DNA of 64,000 bases from NCBI RefSeq assembly GCF_001423905.1, contig NZ_LMPQ01000011.1, forward strand, positions 259,856-323,855, read 5' to 3'. Numbering within the stretch: position 1 is the stretch's first letter; the number at the start of each line of letters is the position of its first letter. Positions 33,805-42,910 of the stretch are shown one piece after another. Position numbers and translations under genes: made by a program. This stretch comes from Frigoribacterium sp. Leaf186. Its GTDB lineage: Bacteria; Actinomycetota; Actinomycetes; Actinomycetales; Microbacteriaceae. Under the pieces are notes generated by a model. It saw only the letters and a list, made by a program, of their open reading frames with translations, was not told the origin of the DNA and did no database searches.

Positions 33805-34754
33805 CAGGCGTTCACATCCGTCCTGCTCATCCGGCGGACGAGGAACACGGAGACGATCGCGATGATCACGAACAGGGCGACGCCCATCGCTGATGCGTAT
33901 CCGGCTGCCTGCTGACCGAAGTAGGTGCGTCCGATGAGGGTCGAGACCGAGTTCGATGCGTAGCCGGGTCCTCCGCCGGTGAGTACCTGGATGACGTCGA
34001 AGAGCTTGAGGCCCCCGATGAGGTTGATGATGACGCTCGAGATGAACGCCGGTTGCAGGAGCGGGATGGTGATGGAGCGGAGCAGGACCCAGCCGGAAGC
34101 GCCGTCGAGTGCGGCCGCTTCGTAGACTTCCAGGCTGATTCCTTGCAGGCCGGCGAGATAGATGACCATCGAGATCCCGACGAACTGGAGGGTGTTCACG
34201 GTGATGATGATGGCGATGGCACCGGGCCCGCTGCTCAGCCAGGCGACCTGACCGAGTCCGAGGCCCGTGAGGATGTCGTTCAAGGCACCTCGGTCGTACT
34301 GGAACAGCAGGTAGTACATCAACCCCATCACCACCGGCGAGACGAGAACCGGAAGGTAGACGATCGATCGCGTCACCGTGGACATGCGTCCCCGGCCGTC
34401 GAGTGCCACCGCGAGGGCAAGGCCGAGGACCTGCTGGAGCAGCGTGCACCCGAACCCGAACAGGAGCGTGTTCAGCAACGCCGTGTGGAAGGTCGCGTCG
34501 GTGAAGAGCTGTGCGAAGTTGGCGATCCCGACGAACGCTCTCGTCGGGGAGTAGCCGTCCCAGTTCGTGAAGGCCAGTCCGATGCCCTGGATGAGCGGGA
34601 CTAAGACGAAGACGACCAGGAGAGCTGCCGCCGGGAGGTACATGAGGTTCATGGCCCACCCGCGCTTCGTGGGACGCTTGGGCCGCTCGCGGACTGCGGG
34701 GCTGGCGGCAAGTCGGTGCAGTGGTGGTGCTGAGGCTTCGGTGATGTTGTGCAC
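33804..34754 (-). CDS. Carbohydrate ABC transporter permease (MalF type)
   Basis: A 316-residue CUT1 permease. After a polar N-terminus, hydrophobic helices begin at MNLMYLPAAALLVVFVLVPLIQGIGLAF, with TNWDGYSPTRAFVGIANF typical of MalF homologues. The EAA loop is EVYEAAALDGASGWVLLRSITIPLLQP, and LTGGGPGYASNSVSTLI follows. It is 58 bases downstream of the binding-protein gene. Substrate inferred from the adjoining alpha-galactosidase: melibiose- or raffinose-like sugars. Confidence 0.9.
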   Translation of the reverse strand: MHNITEASAPPLHRLAASPAVRERPKRPTKRGWAMNLMYLPAAALLVVFVLVPLIQGIGLAFTNWDGYSPTRAFVGIANFAQLFTDATFHTALLNTLLFGFGCTLLQQVLGLALAVALDGRGRMSTVTRSIVYLPVLVSPVVMGLMYYLLFQYDRGALNDILTGLGLGQVAWLSSGPGAIAIIITVNTLQFVGISMVIYLAGLQGISLEVYEAAALDGASGWVLLRSITIPLLQPAFISSVIINLIGGLKLFDVIQVLTGGGPGYASNSVSTLIGRTYFGQQAAGYASAMGVALFVIIAIVSVFLVRRMSRTDVNA

Positions 34755-34812
34755 GATGATTCCTGAGGCTCGTGCACGGCGGGGACGGTGTCCGTCCCCG
34801 CCGTGCTGGCGA

Positions 34813-36081
34813 TTACTGTTGACCGTAGAGGGTCTTGTACTGGCGACCCATCTGGGTCGAAGCCGCCTCGACGGTGCTCTGACCGGTGATGACCGAATCG
34901 GTCACGGCGATGAGCGTGTCCCACGCGCCGTTCGGCAGGTACACACGGTCGAAGTACGGCTGCACGGGTGTCGTTCCCGGCGTGACGTACGTGTCGAAGC
35001 TGTCGGCGACCGTGCCGAAATCGACCTCGACCGATGTCAGGCCAGGGGCGGACGCCGTGGCTTCAGCGAGGGCGGCGGCGTTGTCCTGCTCCGCGAGGAA
35101 GTCCAGGAACGCGAGCGCCTCGTCCTGGTGTGTGCTGGTCTTGGAGACGCCGAACGAGTCGACTCCTTCTCCGCCGACGAGGTAGGGCTTCTCGTCGCCG
35201 GTTGTCGGAAGCGGCATGAAGCCGAGGTTCGCCTCAGGGTTCAGCGTCAGTGCCTGACTGAGGAGGACCGTCTGGAAGAGTTCGAAACCGGTGGTCCCGT
35301 CTGCGAGGGCGCGGGCCATGTCGTCGGTGGAGGCGGATGAGTAGTCCTTGTTGAACCATCCCGCTTCACGCCACTGCTGCACGCGGTCCAGCATCTGCTC
35401 GAACGGGGCCTGGACGAAAGTTCCGTCTTTCATCTGCTCGCCTTCAGCTGTGCTGTAGGTCTGCGCGGCGAGGTAGTCGCCCATGTGGCCGGCGGGTCCC
35501 TGGTCCTTGCCGCTGGAGTAGATCGCGGTCTTGCCCGTGGCGGCGACCTTCGCAGCGGCGGCATCGAAGGCGTCCCAGGTGGTGAGTGTCTTCGGGTCGA
35601 TGCCCGCTTCGGTGAGGACGTCCTCGTTGTACAAGATGCCCGCTGTGTCCGTCTCTCCGGGGAAGGCGAAGATCTGGCCCTCGCTGTCCCGCATCGCCGA
35701 GTCGAGGGCGGGGTTGACGTCCTCGGCCCAAGCCTGGTCGGTGAGGGGCACGAGGAAATCGCTGTACCGCAACAGCGACCATCCGTGGGTCGAGAAGAGG
35801 TCGGGCACGTTGTTCGCCGCGAGCTTGACCTTCATGTCGTTCTCGTAGTTCGTCGACTGGGCTGTGACCTGGATCTTGTCCCCGGTCTGTTCCTCGAAGT
35901 CGTCGACGATCTTGGCCATGACCTTGTACTGCGGGGTGTCAGCGCCCATGTTGAAGAAGAACTGCATGGTGTCGCTGTCCGTGCCGGCGCCGGCACGGCT
36001 GCAGCCACTCGCTGCGAGGACGAGGACGACTGCGCCGAGCGATGCGGCGATCGTTCGACGTGTGGAGAGTTGAAGCTTCAT
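34813..36081 (-). CDS. Sugar ABC transporter solute-binding lipoprotein
   Basis: A 422-residue binding protein. The signal peptide ends in VLAASGCSRAG with the lipobox cysteine at about residue 28. The mature part begins TMQFFFNMGADTPQYKVMAKIVDDFEEQTGDKIQV, typical of family 1 binding proteins. VPDLFSTHGWSLLRYSDFLVPL and FAFPGETDTAGILYNEDVLTEAGIDPKTLTTWDAF are characteristic sugar-binding regions. ATG 36081 starts the signal peptide; the longer frame overlaps the GH36 gene. Confidence 0.9.
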   Translation of the reverse strand: MKLQLSTRRTIAASLGAVVLVLAASGCSRAGAGTDSDTMQFFFNMGADTPQYKVMAKIVDDFEEQTGDKIQVTAQSTNYENDMKVKLAANNVPDLFSTHGWSLLRYSDFLVPLTDQAWAEDVNPALDSAMRDSEGQIFAFPGETDTAGILYNEDVLTEAGIDPKTLTTWDAFDAAAAKVAATGKTAIYSSGKDQGPAGHMGDYLAAQTYSTAEGEQMKDGTFVQAPFEQMLDRVQQWREAGWFNKDYSSASTDDMARALADGTTGFELFQTVLLSQALTLNPEANLGFMPLPTTGDEKPYLVGGEGVDSFGVSKTSTHQDEALAFLDFLAEQDNAAALAEATASAPGLTSVEVDFGTVADSFDTYVTPGTTPVQPYFDRVYLPNGAWDTLIAVTDSVITGQSTVEAASTQMGRQYKTLYGQQ

Positions 36082-36124
36082 TGCTTGCCTTCCTTCGGGT
36101 GTGGGTGATTCTGGTAGGGACGGA

Positions 36125-38299
36125 TCAGGCGGAGGTGATGTCGTAGACCCGTGCAGAGATGCCGGGCACAGGTGGGGTGAGTGCGATCCGGCCGTCATCG
36201 CGGCCGGAGACGGCCCAGGCCGCTGCGGACTCGGGGTAGATCTGACGGAGCGAGGTCGGTGTGACATCACCGCCCAGGTCGAGCTCGAGGGTCTCGGCGG
36301 TCGACTCGCTCCGGTGCCAGACGTAGAGGAGCGATCGTTCAGGAGCTCGAAGCTGGAGGGAGAGCGTCTGAGCGTCCCAATCCGGGTAGCCGCCCGGCCA
36401 CTCGGGCACGGCTTCGGCGATGTCGGAACGCATCGACTTGAACACCCTGACCGCCTCTTCGACGAGAGCGAACTGCTCCTCGTTCATCTTGTTCAAGAAA
36501 CCCGACAGGTAGAGACGGCCGGACAGTCCCGTGACCAAGGTGAAAGCAATCTCCTCATCACTCATGGAGGCTTGGGGGTAGGCCCAGCTGGCCGCTTGTT
36601 CCGGGAGCATCTGCATCGGCGCGGCGGCCGCGATGGGCGGGTAGAGGCGGAAGTCCTGCTGGTCCGATGTGGACTGCACGTCGAAGACCTCCAACATCCC
36701 GAAGTCCGAGCGCATGGCACCCGAGCTGCAGTTCTCGAACACAACGTCCGGGTGTCTGGAGCGGAGCCCAGCGAACCAGCTCAGGTGTGCACGGTTGTGT
36801 GCGAGCAGCCCCGCCCCGACGGAGAATGCGTCGAGGTCCGTTCCCGCGCCGGGCGTGACGTTGTAGTCCAGCTTGAAGAACCCCACACCGAAGTCGGCGA
36901 TCAGTCGATCGAAGGTCTGGTCGAGGTGTTCCCGGGCTGCGGGGTGCCGAAGATCGAGGAAGTAGCGGTCGTGCTCCCGGACACGGATTCCGTGTCGTTG
37001 CATGAAGGCCTCTGCGGGAAGAGTCTCGGCGAGGGGACTGCGGACGCCGATGACCTCGGGCTCGACCCAGATCCCGACCTTCATCCCATGAGAGCGGATC
37101 GTGTCGGCGACTCGTGCCAGTCCGCCGTCGGGGAACCGTCGTGTCGACGGAAGCCACTCACCGACGCTCGGCCACCAGTCGCCTTCCTCGCTGTCGTCGT
37201 ACCAGCCCGCATCGATGCAGAAGCACTCGGCGCCGGCCGCGGCGGCAGCCGTGATCAGCGGAAGCAACCGCTCCGTCGTCGGGTCGCCGAGGATCGTGTT
37301 CATGAAGTCGTTGAAGACCAAGAGCGATGAGCTGTCCGCTCGCTGAGCACGCCGGAGCCAGCGACGATGCCGGGTCAATTCGGCGACGGCGCTCTCTGCG
37401 CCAGCACTGCTGACGGTGAACGATGCTGGGACTGATTCGAACGACGCGCCGGGCACGAGTTCCTCAGCCCACTGATGGTGGAGATCCGTCGGGCCGAGCA
37501 GGACGAGAGCAAGTGCGTCTTCGCCTTCGCGTTGGTTCACGAGCTCCCATCGCCAACCGCCGTTGTGCTCCACCTGCCAGGCGATCGCTCGTCCGGAGAC
37601 GGGGTGTTCGAGCACCCCCGTGGGCAGCGCACGAGCGGTCGTCCAGGTCGATGTCCCTGACGCTGCCGTATAGCCCCGACCCGGCTGGTGGTTCACCCCG
37701 GAGTGGAAGTCGCCGAGGCCAGCCTGTGACCAGGCCTTCGTCACCACCCACCGGTTCTCGGCGAGCTGCTCACCGGATCCTGTGTGCAAAAGCGCCTCGT
37801 GCGGGTCGTCTCCATGGCTGACGAGTGCACCGATCGCGATCGTGGACAGCGCCTCGAGCACGACCGGCATCGGCCCGTCGTTCCGGACCGAGGTCCTGAC
37901 GCGGGCGCCCGCGACGTCCGGAGACGCCGTGAAGGTGACCGTCACGACGAGACCCGTCTGAGCATCCCGCTGTTCGATCTCGAGATTGGCAACGCCGTCT
38001 TCATCCGATCGGCGCACGTCGGCCAGACGAAGGCGCGCTCCCACGCCCGTGTGTGTGAAACGAGTCATGTTCCGAGCGCGGCCGTCACCCGTGATGATGG
38101 CCTCGACCAGTGGCTGCGTCGCCTCGGTGACCACGTTCTCGGCCCCGGCCTCCACGCCGACGATGCGCACCGGGTGATCTCCAGAACCGAAGGACATCGT
38201 GAGAGCACCTGCCTGCCAGACGAAGACTCGCTCGGTCGGTGTGACCACATCCGCGACCGACGATGGTTCCTGTGTGGCCCGAACGGCTTCCGCACTCAC
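36125..38299 (-). CDS. Alpha-galactosidase, GH36
   Basis: A 724-residue cytosolic GH36 enzyme that releases galactose from alpha-galactosides. The N-terminal beta-sandwich is followed by the barrel with CFCIDAGWYDDSEEGDWWPSVGEW, IWVEPEVIG, FFKLDYN (the aspartate nucleophile), FENCSSGAMRSDFGML and QSTSDQQD (acid/base aspartate). The length is normal. GTG 38299 follows AAAGGAGCCTCGC. It is the first gene of the operon; LacI lies upstream on the same strand and a tandem 15-bp site lies between. Confidence 0.93.
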   Translation of the reverse strand: MSAEAVRATQEPSSVADVVTPTERVFVWQAGALTMSFGSGDHPVRIVGVEAGAENVVTEATQPLVEAIITGDGRARNMTRFTHTGVGARLRLADVRRSDEDGVANLEIEQRDAQTGLVVTVTFTASPDVAGARVRTSVRNDGPMPVVLEALSTIAIGALVSHGDDPHEALLHTGSGEQLAENRWVVTKAWSQAGLGDFHSGVNHQPGRGYTAASGTSTWTTARALPTGVLEHPVSGRAIAWQVEHNGGWRWELVNQREGEDALALVLLGPTDLHHQWAEELVPGASFESVPASFTVSSAGAESAVAELTRHRRWLRRAQRADSSSLLVFNDFMNTILGDPTTERLLPLITAAAAAGAECFCIDAGWYDDSEEGDWWPSVGEWLPSTRRFPDGGLARVADTIRSHGMKVGIWVEPEVIGVRSPLAETLPAEAFMQRHGIRVREHDRYFLDLRHPAAREHLDQTFDRLIADFGVGFFKLDYNVTPGAGTDLDAFSVGAGLLAHNRAHLSWFAGLRSRHPDVVFENCSSGAMRSDFGMLEVFDVQSTSDQQDFRLYPPIAAAAPMQMLPEQAASWAYPQASMSDEEIAFTLVTGLSGRLYLSGFLNKMNEEQFALVEEAVRVFKSMRSDIAEAVPEWPGGYPDWDAQTLSLQLRAPERSLLYVWHRSESTAETLELDLGGDVTPTSLRQIYPESAAAWAVSGRDDGRIALTPPVPGISARVYDITSA

Positions 38300-38337
38300 G
38301 CGAGGCTCCTTTGCGCTCTCAACTGACTCGGACGTCC

Positions 38338-38367
38338 CATGAAAGCGTTGATCATGAAAGCGTTGAT
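38338..38367. promoter_or_regulatory. Tandem 15-bp repeat, likely LacI operator
   Basis: CATGAAAGCGTTGAT occurs twice head-to-tail (38338-38352, 38353-38367), with CATGA starting a third copy. It contains AAAGCGTT, resembling LacI-family half sites. It lies between the LacI gene and the GH36 start, about 40 bases before the latter. Confidence 0.6.
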
Positions 38368-38409
38368 CATGACCATAAACGTCAGTTACGCATCGTGCAA
38401 GTAGACGAA

Positions 38410-39423
38410 TCAGACCAGCGGTGCAGACGTGCTCTCTCGAGGGAGCAGCATGTTCGCCGGTCGGGCGTCGGCAATCGACGCGACGTCTGCGTCGATCAGG
38501 AGCTCGAGAGCTGACCTGCCGGCCCAGCCCCAGTCGAGACGGTAGGTCGTCAGGCTGGGGACCCAGCTCGCCGCGAGCGGGTGGTCGTCGAGCCCGGCGA
38601 CGCTGACGTCCTGGGGCACGCGCCGTCCTGCGTCGTGCATGCTGCGCATGACCGAGAAGGCGATCTCGTCGTTCGGGCAGAAGACCGCTGTGACCTCAGC
38701 ATCCGCGGCGAGGACAGCCCCTGCCTTCAGAGCAGAATCCACCGTCCAGTCAGACGCGACGGGACCGGGTGGAACGATTCCGCGCGCGTCGAGTGCCTCG
38801 CGCCAACCGAGCTCGCGAGGGTGTGAACGACCGCCGTAGTAGGGGACGGAGACGTAGTGCACCGTGCGGTGACCGAGATCGAGCAGATGGTCCACGACTG
38901 CGCGAGCTGCCGCACGGTCGTCTACCAGGACGTGAGCGACGTCGGCGTCGGCGTCAGCACCGTTCGTCACCGTCGCGATCGGTATCGCACCGAGCTTCGA
39001 GTGCAGCCTGACGGTGTCGTACGAGTTGTAGTCGAGGACCACGACCCCGACGATCGGCTGGGAGAGCAGGACCTCGACTGCAGCCGACACCCCGTCCGCG
39101 TCCGCGGGGTCGAGTATGGCGATGGCGACGACGTAGCCGTTGGCCCTGGCCCTGTCCTCTATCTCGGTCAGCATGCGAGAGCGGCCGTACGCGGCGGTAT
39201 CTGGCGCGATGACGCCCACGATCGGCTGCTGACCATGCACCAACGCCCGAGCTGCACCGTTGGGTCGGTAGCCCAACTCGTCCATGGCCGCTCTGACCTT
39301 AGCCGTCGTCCCATCGCTCACCGGCGTGGATCCGGTCATGACCCGAGAGACCGTCGGCAGAGAAACGCCGGCTGCCCGGGCTACGTCGGTGATCGTCGGG
39401 GGTCGTCGGCGATCTGCGGGCAC
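38410..39423 (-). CDS. LacI family regulator of the alpha-galactoside operon
   Basis: A 337-residue repressor. The HTH is PTITDVARAAGVSLPTVSRVMTGSTPVSDGTTAKVRAAMDELGYRPN, with the hinge helix ARALVHGQ after it; the C-terminal periplasmic-binding-protein-like sensor contains GLDDHPLAASWVPSLTTYRLD. GTG 39423 is eight bases after TACGGT, suggesting a leaderless message; the longer frame from 39573 has no LacI sequence. It precedes the GH36 operon on the same strand and presumably represses it. Confidence 0.88.
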   Translation of the reverse strand: MPADRRRPPTITDVARAAGVSLPTVSRVMTGSTPVSDGTTAKVRAAMDELGYRPNGAARALVHGQQPIVGVIAPDTAAYGRSRMLTEIEDRARANGYVVAIAILDPADADGVSAAVEVLLSQPIVGVVVLDYNSYDTVRLHSKLGAIPIATVTNGADADADVAHVLVDDRAAARAVVDHLLDLGHRTVHYVSVPYYGGRSHPRELGWREALDARGIVPPGPVASDWTVDSALKAGAVLAADAEVTAVFCPNDEIAFSVMRSMHDAGRRVPQDVSVAGLDDHPLAASWVPSLTTYRLDWGWAGRSALELLIDADVASIADARPANMLLPRESTSAPLV

Positions 39424-39502
39424 AGTTGAGAACCGTAGGCGATCGAGCCGAGCCCGGCAATGCGAAGCCCCTGATCGTCGCGCCAGGCAGGGCTGGCCGG
39501 AG

Positions 39503-40066
39503 TCAGGCGACCCAAGCGGCAGAAACACTGCGGTCCACGATGCGGCGCCAGCCCTCAGGGGCGGCGGGATCACGGCTGGCCGTTCCTGCCATCCAGAGCA
39601 CGGTCATCAAGTCATCGGGGGTGAAATCGCGTGAGAGTACGCCGTCGGCATGGGCGGCCTCCACGAGTTGCGCCCCCAAGGCCATCGACCGCTCGCACGC
39701 GTTGATGAGGAGAACTGCGTCGGGGTACCGCCGCAGCATCGCGTCGTTCATGGCTGGGTCACTGAGCTGCAGATCGATCATCCCCGAGATGAAGGTCTCC
39801 AACTGGGAGCGAGGAGAGACCTCGTCTAGCACGAGCGCCCTGAGCGCTTTGAGTTTTTCGCCAGCGATGTCGTCCACCACGGCGTCGATGAGCTCCTCAC
39901 GGGATCCCACCCGGTTGTAGAGCGTCCCGATGCTCACGCCCGCTTCTCGGGCGATGTCCTCCAAGGGCGCGGACAACCCTCGCCTCGAGAACACCGCGAC
40001 GGCGGCCGCGCGCAGCTTCTCGCGGTTCGCCTGGGCGTCTCGACGCAGGCCTGGCACAGCAGTCAC
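39503..40066 (-). CDS. TetR family transcriptional regulator
   Basis: A 187-residue TetR repressor. The HTH is LSAPLEDIAREAGVSIGTLYNRVGSREELIDAVVDDI. The C-terminal domain (PDDLMTVLWMAGTASRD) resembles TetR_C_33-like regulators of SDR genes. GTG 40066 follows GGAG five bases before; the longer frame reaches into the operator. It is divergent from an SDR gene, with two strong palindromes between. Confidence 0.85.
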   Translation of the reverse strand: MTAVPGLRRDAQANREKLRAAAVAVFSRRGLSAPLEDIAREAGVSIGTLYNRVGSREELIDAVVDDIAGEKLKALRALVLDEVSPRSQLETFISGMIDLQLSDPAMNDAMLRRYPDAVLLINACERSMALGAQLVEAAHADGVLSRDFTPDDLMTVLWMAGTASRDPAAPEGWRRIVDRSVSAAWVA

Positions 40067-40082
40067 GGCAACTCCACGGGAA

Positions 40083-40134
40083 ATTGAGGGTGGCCTCAAT
40101 CTAAGCTGATCGCCAGTTGAGGACTATCTCAACT
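40083..40134. promoter_or_regulatory. Two TetR operators in the divergent promoter
   Basis: ATTGAGG-GTGG-CCTCAAT (40083-40100) and AGTTGAG-GACTAT-CTCAACT (40115-40134) are two perfect palindromes sharing the TTGAG/CTCAA half site with spacers of four and six bases. They lie between the TetR gene and the SDR gene, about 30 bases apart centre to centre. Confidence 0.7.
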
Positions 40135-40183
40135 TACCGCTTCAGTGCGCCAGGGCCCAGCGGTAGGCCCGAAAGGACGAACC

Positions 40184-40849
40184 ATGCCCCTCATCACCAT
40201 CATCGGAGCAGGCCCCGGCCTGGGCCTGGAGATCGCGCGCGCCTTCGGCCGGAAGGGATTCGACGTGGCCCTCGTTGCGCGCGATCAGACCCGGCTCGAT
40301 GCACTCGCCCAGACTCTGGCCGCTGAGGGCATCACCGCGCGGGGCTTCACCGCCGACGTCGGTCAGCCCGCAACGATCACGAGCGCTCTCCGCTCGATCC
40401 GTGACTCACTCGGGCCGATCGACGTCCTCGAGTTCTCGCCGGCCGATCCGACGTTGGAGTCCGTCGATGCCCTGGAGGTGACGATGGAGAACCTCCAGCC
40501 GCAGATCGACTTCTATCTCGGCGGCGCGATCACCGCCGTCGGCGCCGTCCTGCCCGACATGATCGCCGCCGGCGTCGGCACCATCCTGGTGACCACCGGC
40601 GGCGGCCCGATGGCCCCGACGCCTGCGCGCGGCAATATCAACATCGCCGCTGCGGGCCTTCGGAACTGGACCTTGAACCTGCACAGCACCCTCGAGGACA
40701 CGGGGGTCTACGTCGCCCACGTAGCGATAACCGCGCTCATTGGAGGTGGCCGTCCCGACGCGGAGCCGGATGTCATCGCCCAGTCCTACGTCAAGCTCCA
40801 CGACGAACGACGGGACGATCAACTGCACTACGTCGCCTACGACCACTGA
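40184..40849 (+). CDS. SDR family NAD(P)-dependent oxidoreductase
   Basis: A 221-residue short-chain dehydrogenase. The Rossmann motif is GAGPGLGLEIARAFGRKG at residues 8-25, a GxGxGLG variant, followed by VALVARDQTRL. The usual YxxxK is not evident: after VTTGGGPMAPTPARGNINIAAAGLRNW the catalytic tyrosine appears replaced, so activity may differ from classical SDRs. ATG 40184 follows AAAGGACGAACC. Controlled by the divergent TetR. A 13-bp hairpin at 40862-40889 ends it. Confidence 0.8.
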   Translation: MPLITIIGAGPGLGLEIARAFGRKGFDVALVARDQTRLDALAQTLAAEGITARGFTADVGQPATITSALRSIRDSLGPIDVLEFSPADPTLESVDALEVTMENLQPQIDFYLGGAITAVGAVLPDMIAAGVGTILVTTGGGPMAPTPARGNINIAAAGLRNWTLNLHSTLEDTGVYVAHVAITALIGGGRPDAEPDVIAQSYVKLHDERRDDQLHYVAYDH

Positions 40850-40861
40850 CGCCAGCCCGTC

Positions 40862-40889
40862 CCCGTCCGGAGTGAACACTCCGGACGGG
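40862..40889 (+). terminator. Terminator after the SDR gene
   Basis: CCCGTCCGGAGTG and CACTCCGGACGGG are perfectly complementary around AA, 13 bp, starting 13 bases after the SDR stop. The following 218 bases to the XRE gene contain an open stretch (VWEDRATTSAALVANAYDGP to FPRLAR, ending at 41027) with no start of its own that could be a gene remnant. Confidence 0.75.
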
Positions 40890-41108
40890 ACGCGGGGCGT
40901 CTGGGAGGATCGCGCCACGACCTCGGCTGCGCTGGTCGCGAACGCGTACGACGGCCCCGATGCGGAACGACTGGGCGAAGTGCACCGATCCGCCGCCGAA
41001 GTGCTCTTCCCCCGTCTGGCTCGATGAGTCGTCTCATGAGACGGTCGGCAATCGAGGCTCTGCCGCGCGTGTCGTCGATCTCGTGGCGCCTCCACTTGGA
41101 TGGGCCGT

Positions 41109-41966
41109 TCAGGTGCTCCGCGGCTCGACGAGGGGCTCGGAGCCGATGACTTCCAGCAGGGCGAGGTTTTCTGCGTCTCGCGAGCCCGCTGGTGCGGTGT
41201 AGAGCACGAGGTGTTGGTCCCGCTCGGTGATGGCTAGGGAGTCGCAGTTGACGGTGATCGGCCCGGCCGGTGTGTGACGGAACGTCTTCTGCAGGGGAGG
41301 TGGTGTCTGGACGTCGTGTCGCTCCCAGAGCTGTGCGAACTCGGCGCTGCCGGAACGGAGGTCGTCGATGAGATCGCGGACGCTCGGGTCAGATGGGTAG
41401 ACAGCCTGGGCGCTACGGAGTTGGGTCATGACACCTTCCCGGAATGCGGCCTCGTCGGAGATCCCGTAGATCGCCTCTGACTGCTGCCCACCGTTGAGGA
41501 AGGTCTTCCTCGCGAGGTTGCGATCGCGGGGAACGAGCAGGGAGAAGTCCTCCATGAGAGCTGCCGCCAGGTCGTTCCAGGCGAGCACTTCGAAGGTGGC
41601 CGAGAGGACGATTCCGGCGGTGTGGGGGAGTCGTTCGAGCAGGGTCAGGATGCTCGGCCGTACGTCGCGACTATGCAGTCCCGTCGGAGTGGGGGCGGTG
41701 CCGGCCAGCCGGTGGAGGTGGTCGGACTCTTCGGGGGTGAGACGCAGCGCGCCCGCGATGCCTGCGAGGACGACGGCTGAGGGCCGAGGCGCGCGGCCCT
41801 GTTCGAGTCGGGCGTAGTACTCGGCCGAGAGGTGAGCGAGGACGGCGACCTCCTCGCGCCGAAGACCTGGAGTCCTTCGCCGAGACCCAGACGAGAGGCC
41901 GACGTCTTCGGGGTGGAGACGCTCGCGGCGACTCCGGAGAAAAGCTGCGAGCTCACCTTTGTCCAT
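41109..41966 (-). CDS. XRE family regulator with MmyB-like sensor domain
   Basis: A 285-residue regulator. The N-terminal HTH_31/XRE region is LAAFLRSRRERLHPEDVGLSSGSRRRTPGLRREEVAVLAHLSAEYYARLEQGR. The C-terminal MmyB-like ligand domain (FEVLAWNDLAAALM ... FRHTPAGPITVNCDSLAITERDQHLVLYTAPAGSRDAENLALL) is typical of actinobacterial regulators paired with SDR genes. It is divergent from the SDR gene at 42052, its likely target. Confidence 0.87.
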   Translation of the reverse strand: MDKGELAAFLRSRRERLHPEDVGLSSGSRRRTPGLRREEVAVLAHLSAEYYARLEQGRAPRPSAVVLAGIAGALRLTPEESDHLHRLAGTAPTPTGLHSRDVRPSILTLLERLPHTAGIVLSATFEVLAWNDLAAALMEDFSLLVPRDRNLARKTFLNGGQQSEAIYGISDEAAFREGVMTQLRSAQAVYPSDPSVRDLIDDLRSGSAEFAQLWERHDVQTPPPLQKTFRHTPAGPITVNCDSLAITERDQHLVLYTAPAGSRDAENLALLEVIGSEPLVEPRST

Positions 41967-42051
41967 GCCGCCATTCTCCGCCCGGTCAGGCCGCGGACCC
42001 TCGTACCGTTTGTGCCTGGATGCGGATTCCGGAGGCGAAGACGCTCATCAC

Positions 42052-42837
42052 ATGACGAACAACAACGAGAACATGCCGGTCGGCCTGCTGACCGGGAAGG
42101 TCATCTTCATCACCGGAGCCAGCCGCGGTATCGGCGCCGCAGCGGGCCGTCTCTTCGCGAGAGAGGGAGCATCTGTCGTGCTGGCAGCCCGCAGCACTGG
42201 GGCGCTCGACGCCCTCGTCCGCGAGATCCGCACCCAGGGTGGCACGGCTGACACCGTCGTGATGGACCTCGCAGATCGAGCCAGCGTCCGCGCGGCCATC
42301 GATCGCGTCGAGGAGCTCCACGGACGCCTCGACGGGGCATTCAACAACGGCGGCGTGAACCAGCAAGAGACCGGTCCGCTCGACACCACGTCTGACGCCG
42401 ACATCGACGAGCAATTCGCCGTCAACTTCCGCGCACACTGGGTCGCGATGGTCGCCGAGGCGGCCCTCATGCGGAAGTCAGGCGGCGGCGCGATCGTGAA
42501 CACCTCGAGCATCGGCAGTCGACGTGCTGTGCCGCCGCTGCCGGCGTACGGGGCCATGAAGCGGGCACTGAACAGCATCACGGAGACCGCGGCGGTCACC
42601 TGGGCTGCCGAAGGAATTCGGGTGAACGGCCTGATGCCCGGTGGAACGGCGACCGAGATGATGGACGAATGGGAGAGGAAAAGCCCAGGGATCATCGAGG
42701 CGAACAACGCAGCCAGCCCCATCGGCCGCATGGCAACCGCTCTCGAAGTCGCCGAGGTCGCGGGGTTCTTCCTCAGTGATCGCGCCTCGGCGGTGACAGG
42801 TGCCATCGTGCCCGTCGACGGCGGCGCCGGCGCCTGA
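42052..42837 (+). CDS. SDR family oxidoreductase
   Basis: A 261-residue classical SDR: TGASRGIGAAAGRLFAREG (NADP-binding), AFNNGGVN, the catalytic serine in VNTSSIGS, and Y-x-x-x-K in AYGAMKRALNSI. The C-terminal SDRASAVTGAIVPVDGGAGA is typical. ATG 42052 gives MTNNNENMPVG; an internal ATG is possible. Regulated by the divergent XRE/MmyB-like gene. The substrate is unknown. Confidence 0.88.
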   Translation: MTNNNENMPVGLLTGKVIFITGASRGIGAAAGRLFAREGASVVLAARSTGALDALVREIRTQGGTADTVVMDLADRASVRAAIDRVEELHGRLDGAFNNGGVNQQETGPLDTTSDADIDEQFAVNFRAHWVAMVAEAALMRKSGGGAIVNTSSIGSRRAVPPLPAYGAMKRALNSITETAAVTWAAEGIRVNGLMPGGTATEMMDEWERKSPGIIEANNAASPIGRMATALEVAEVAGFFLSDRASAVTGAIVPVDGGAGA

Positions 42838-42910
42838 GACGGGGACGCGCACCCGTCCTGCGGCCGCACCTGAGTGGGCCTGTGGCCGTTCTCGCGGACA
42901 GGATGAGGCG

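Noticed and set aside
36101-37330. A 409-codon plus-strand frame opposite the alpha-galactosidase
   Set aside because: Antisense shadow of a well-supported GH36 gene; no start signal or homology.
40890-41027. Short coding-like stretch VWEDRATTSAALVANAYDGP after the SDR terminator
   Set aside because: No start codon or ribosome site of its own; noted under the terminator as a possible remnant but not called a gene.
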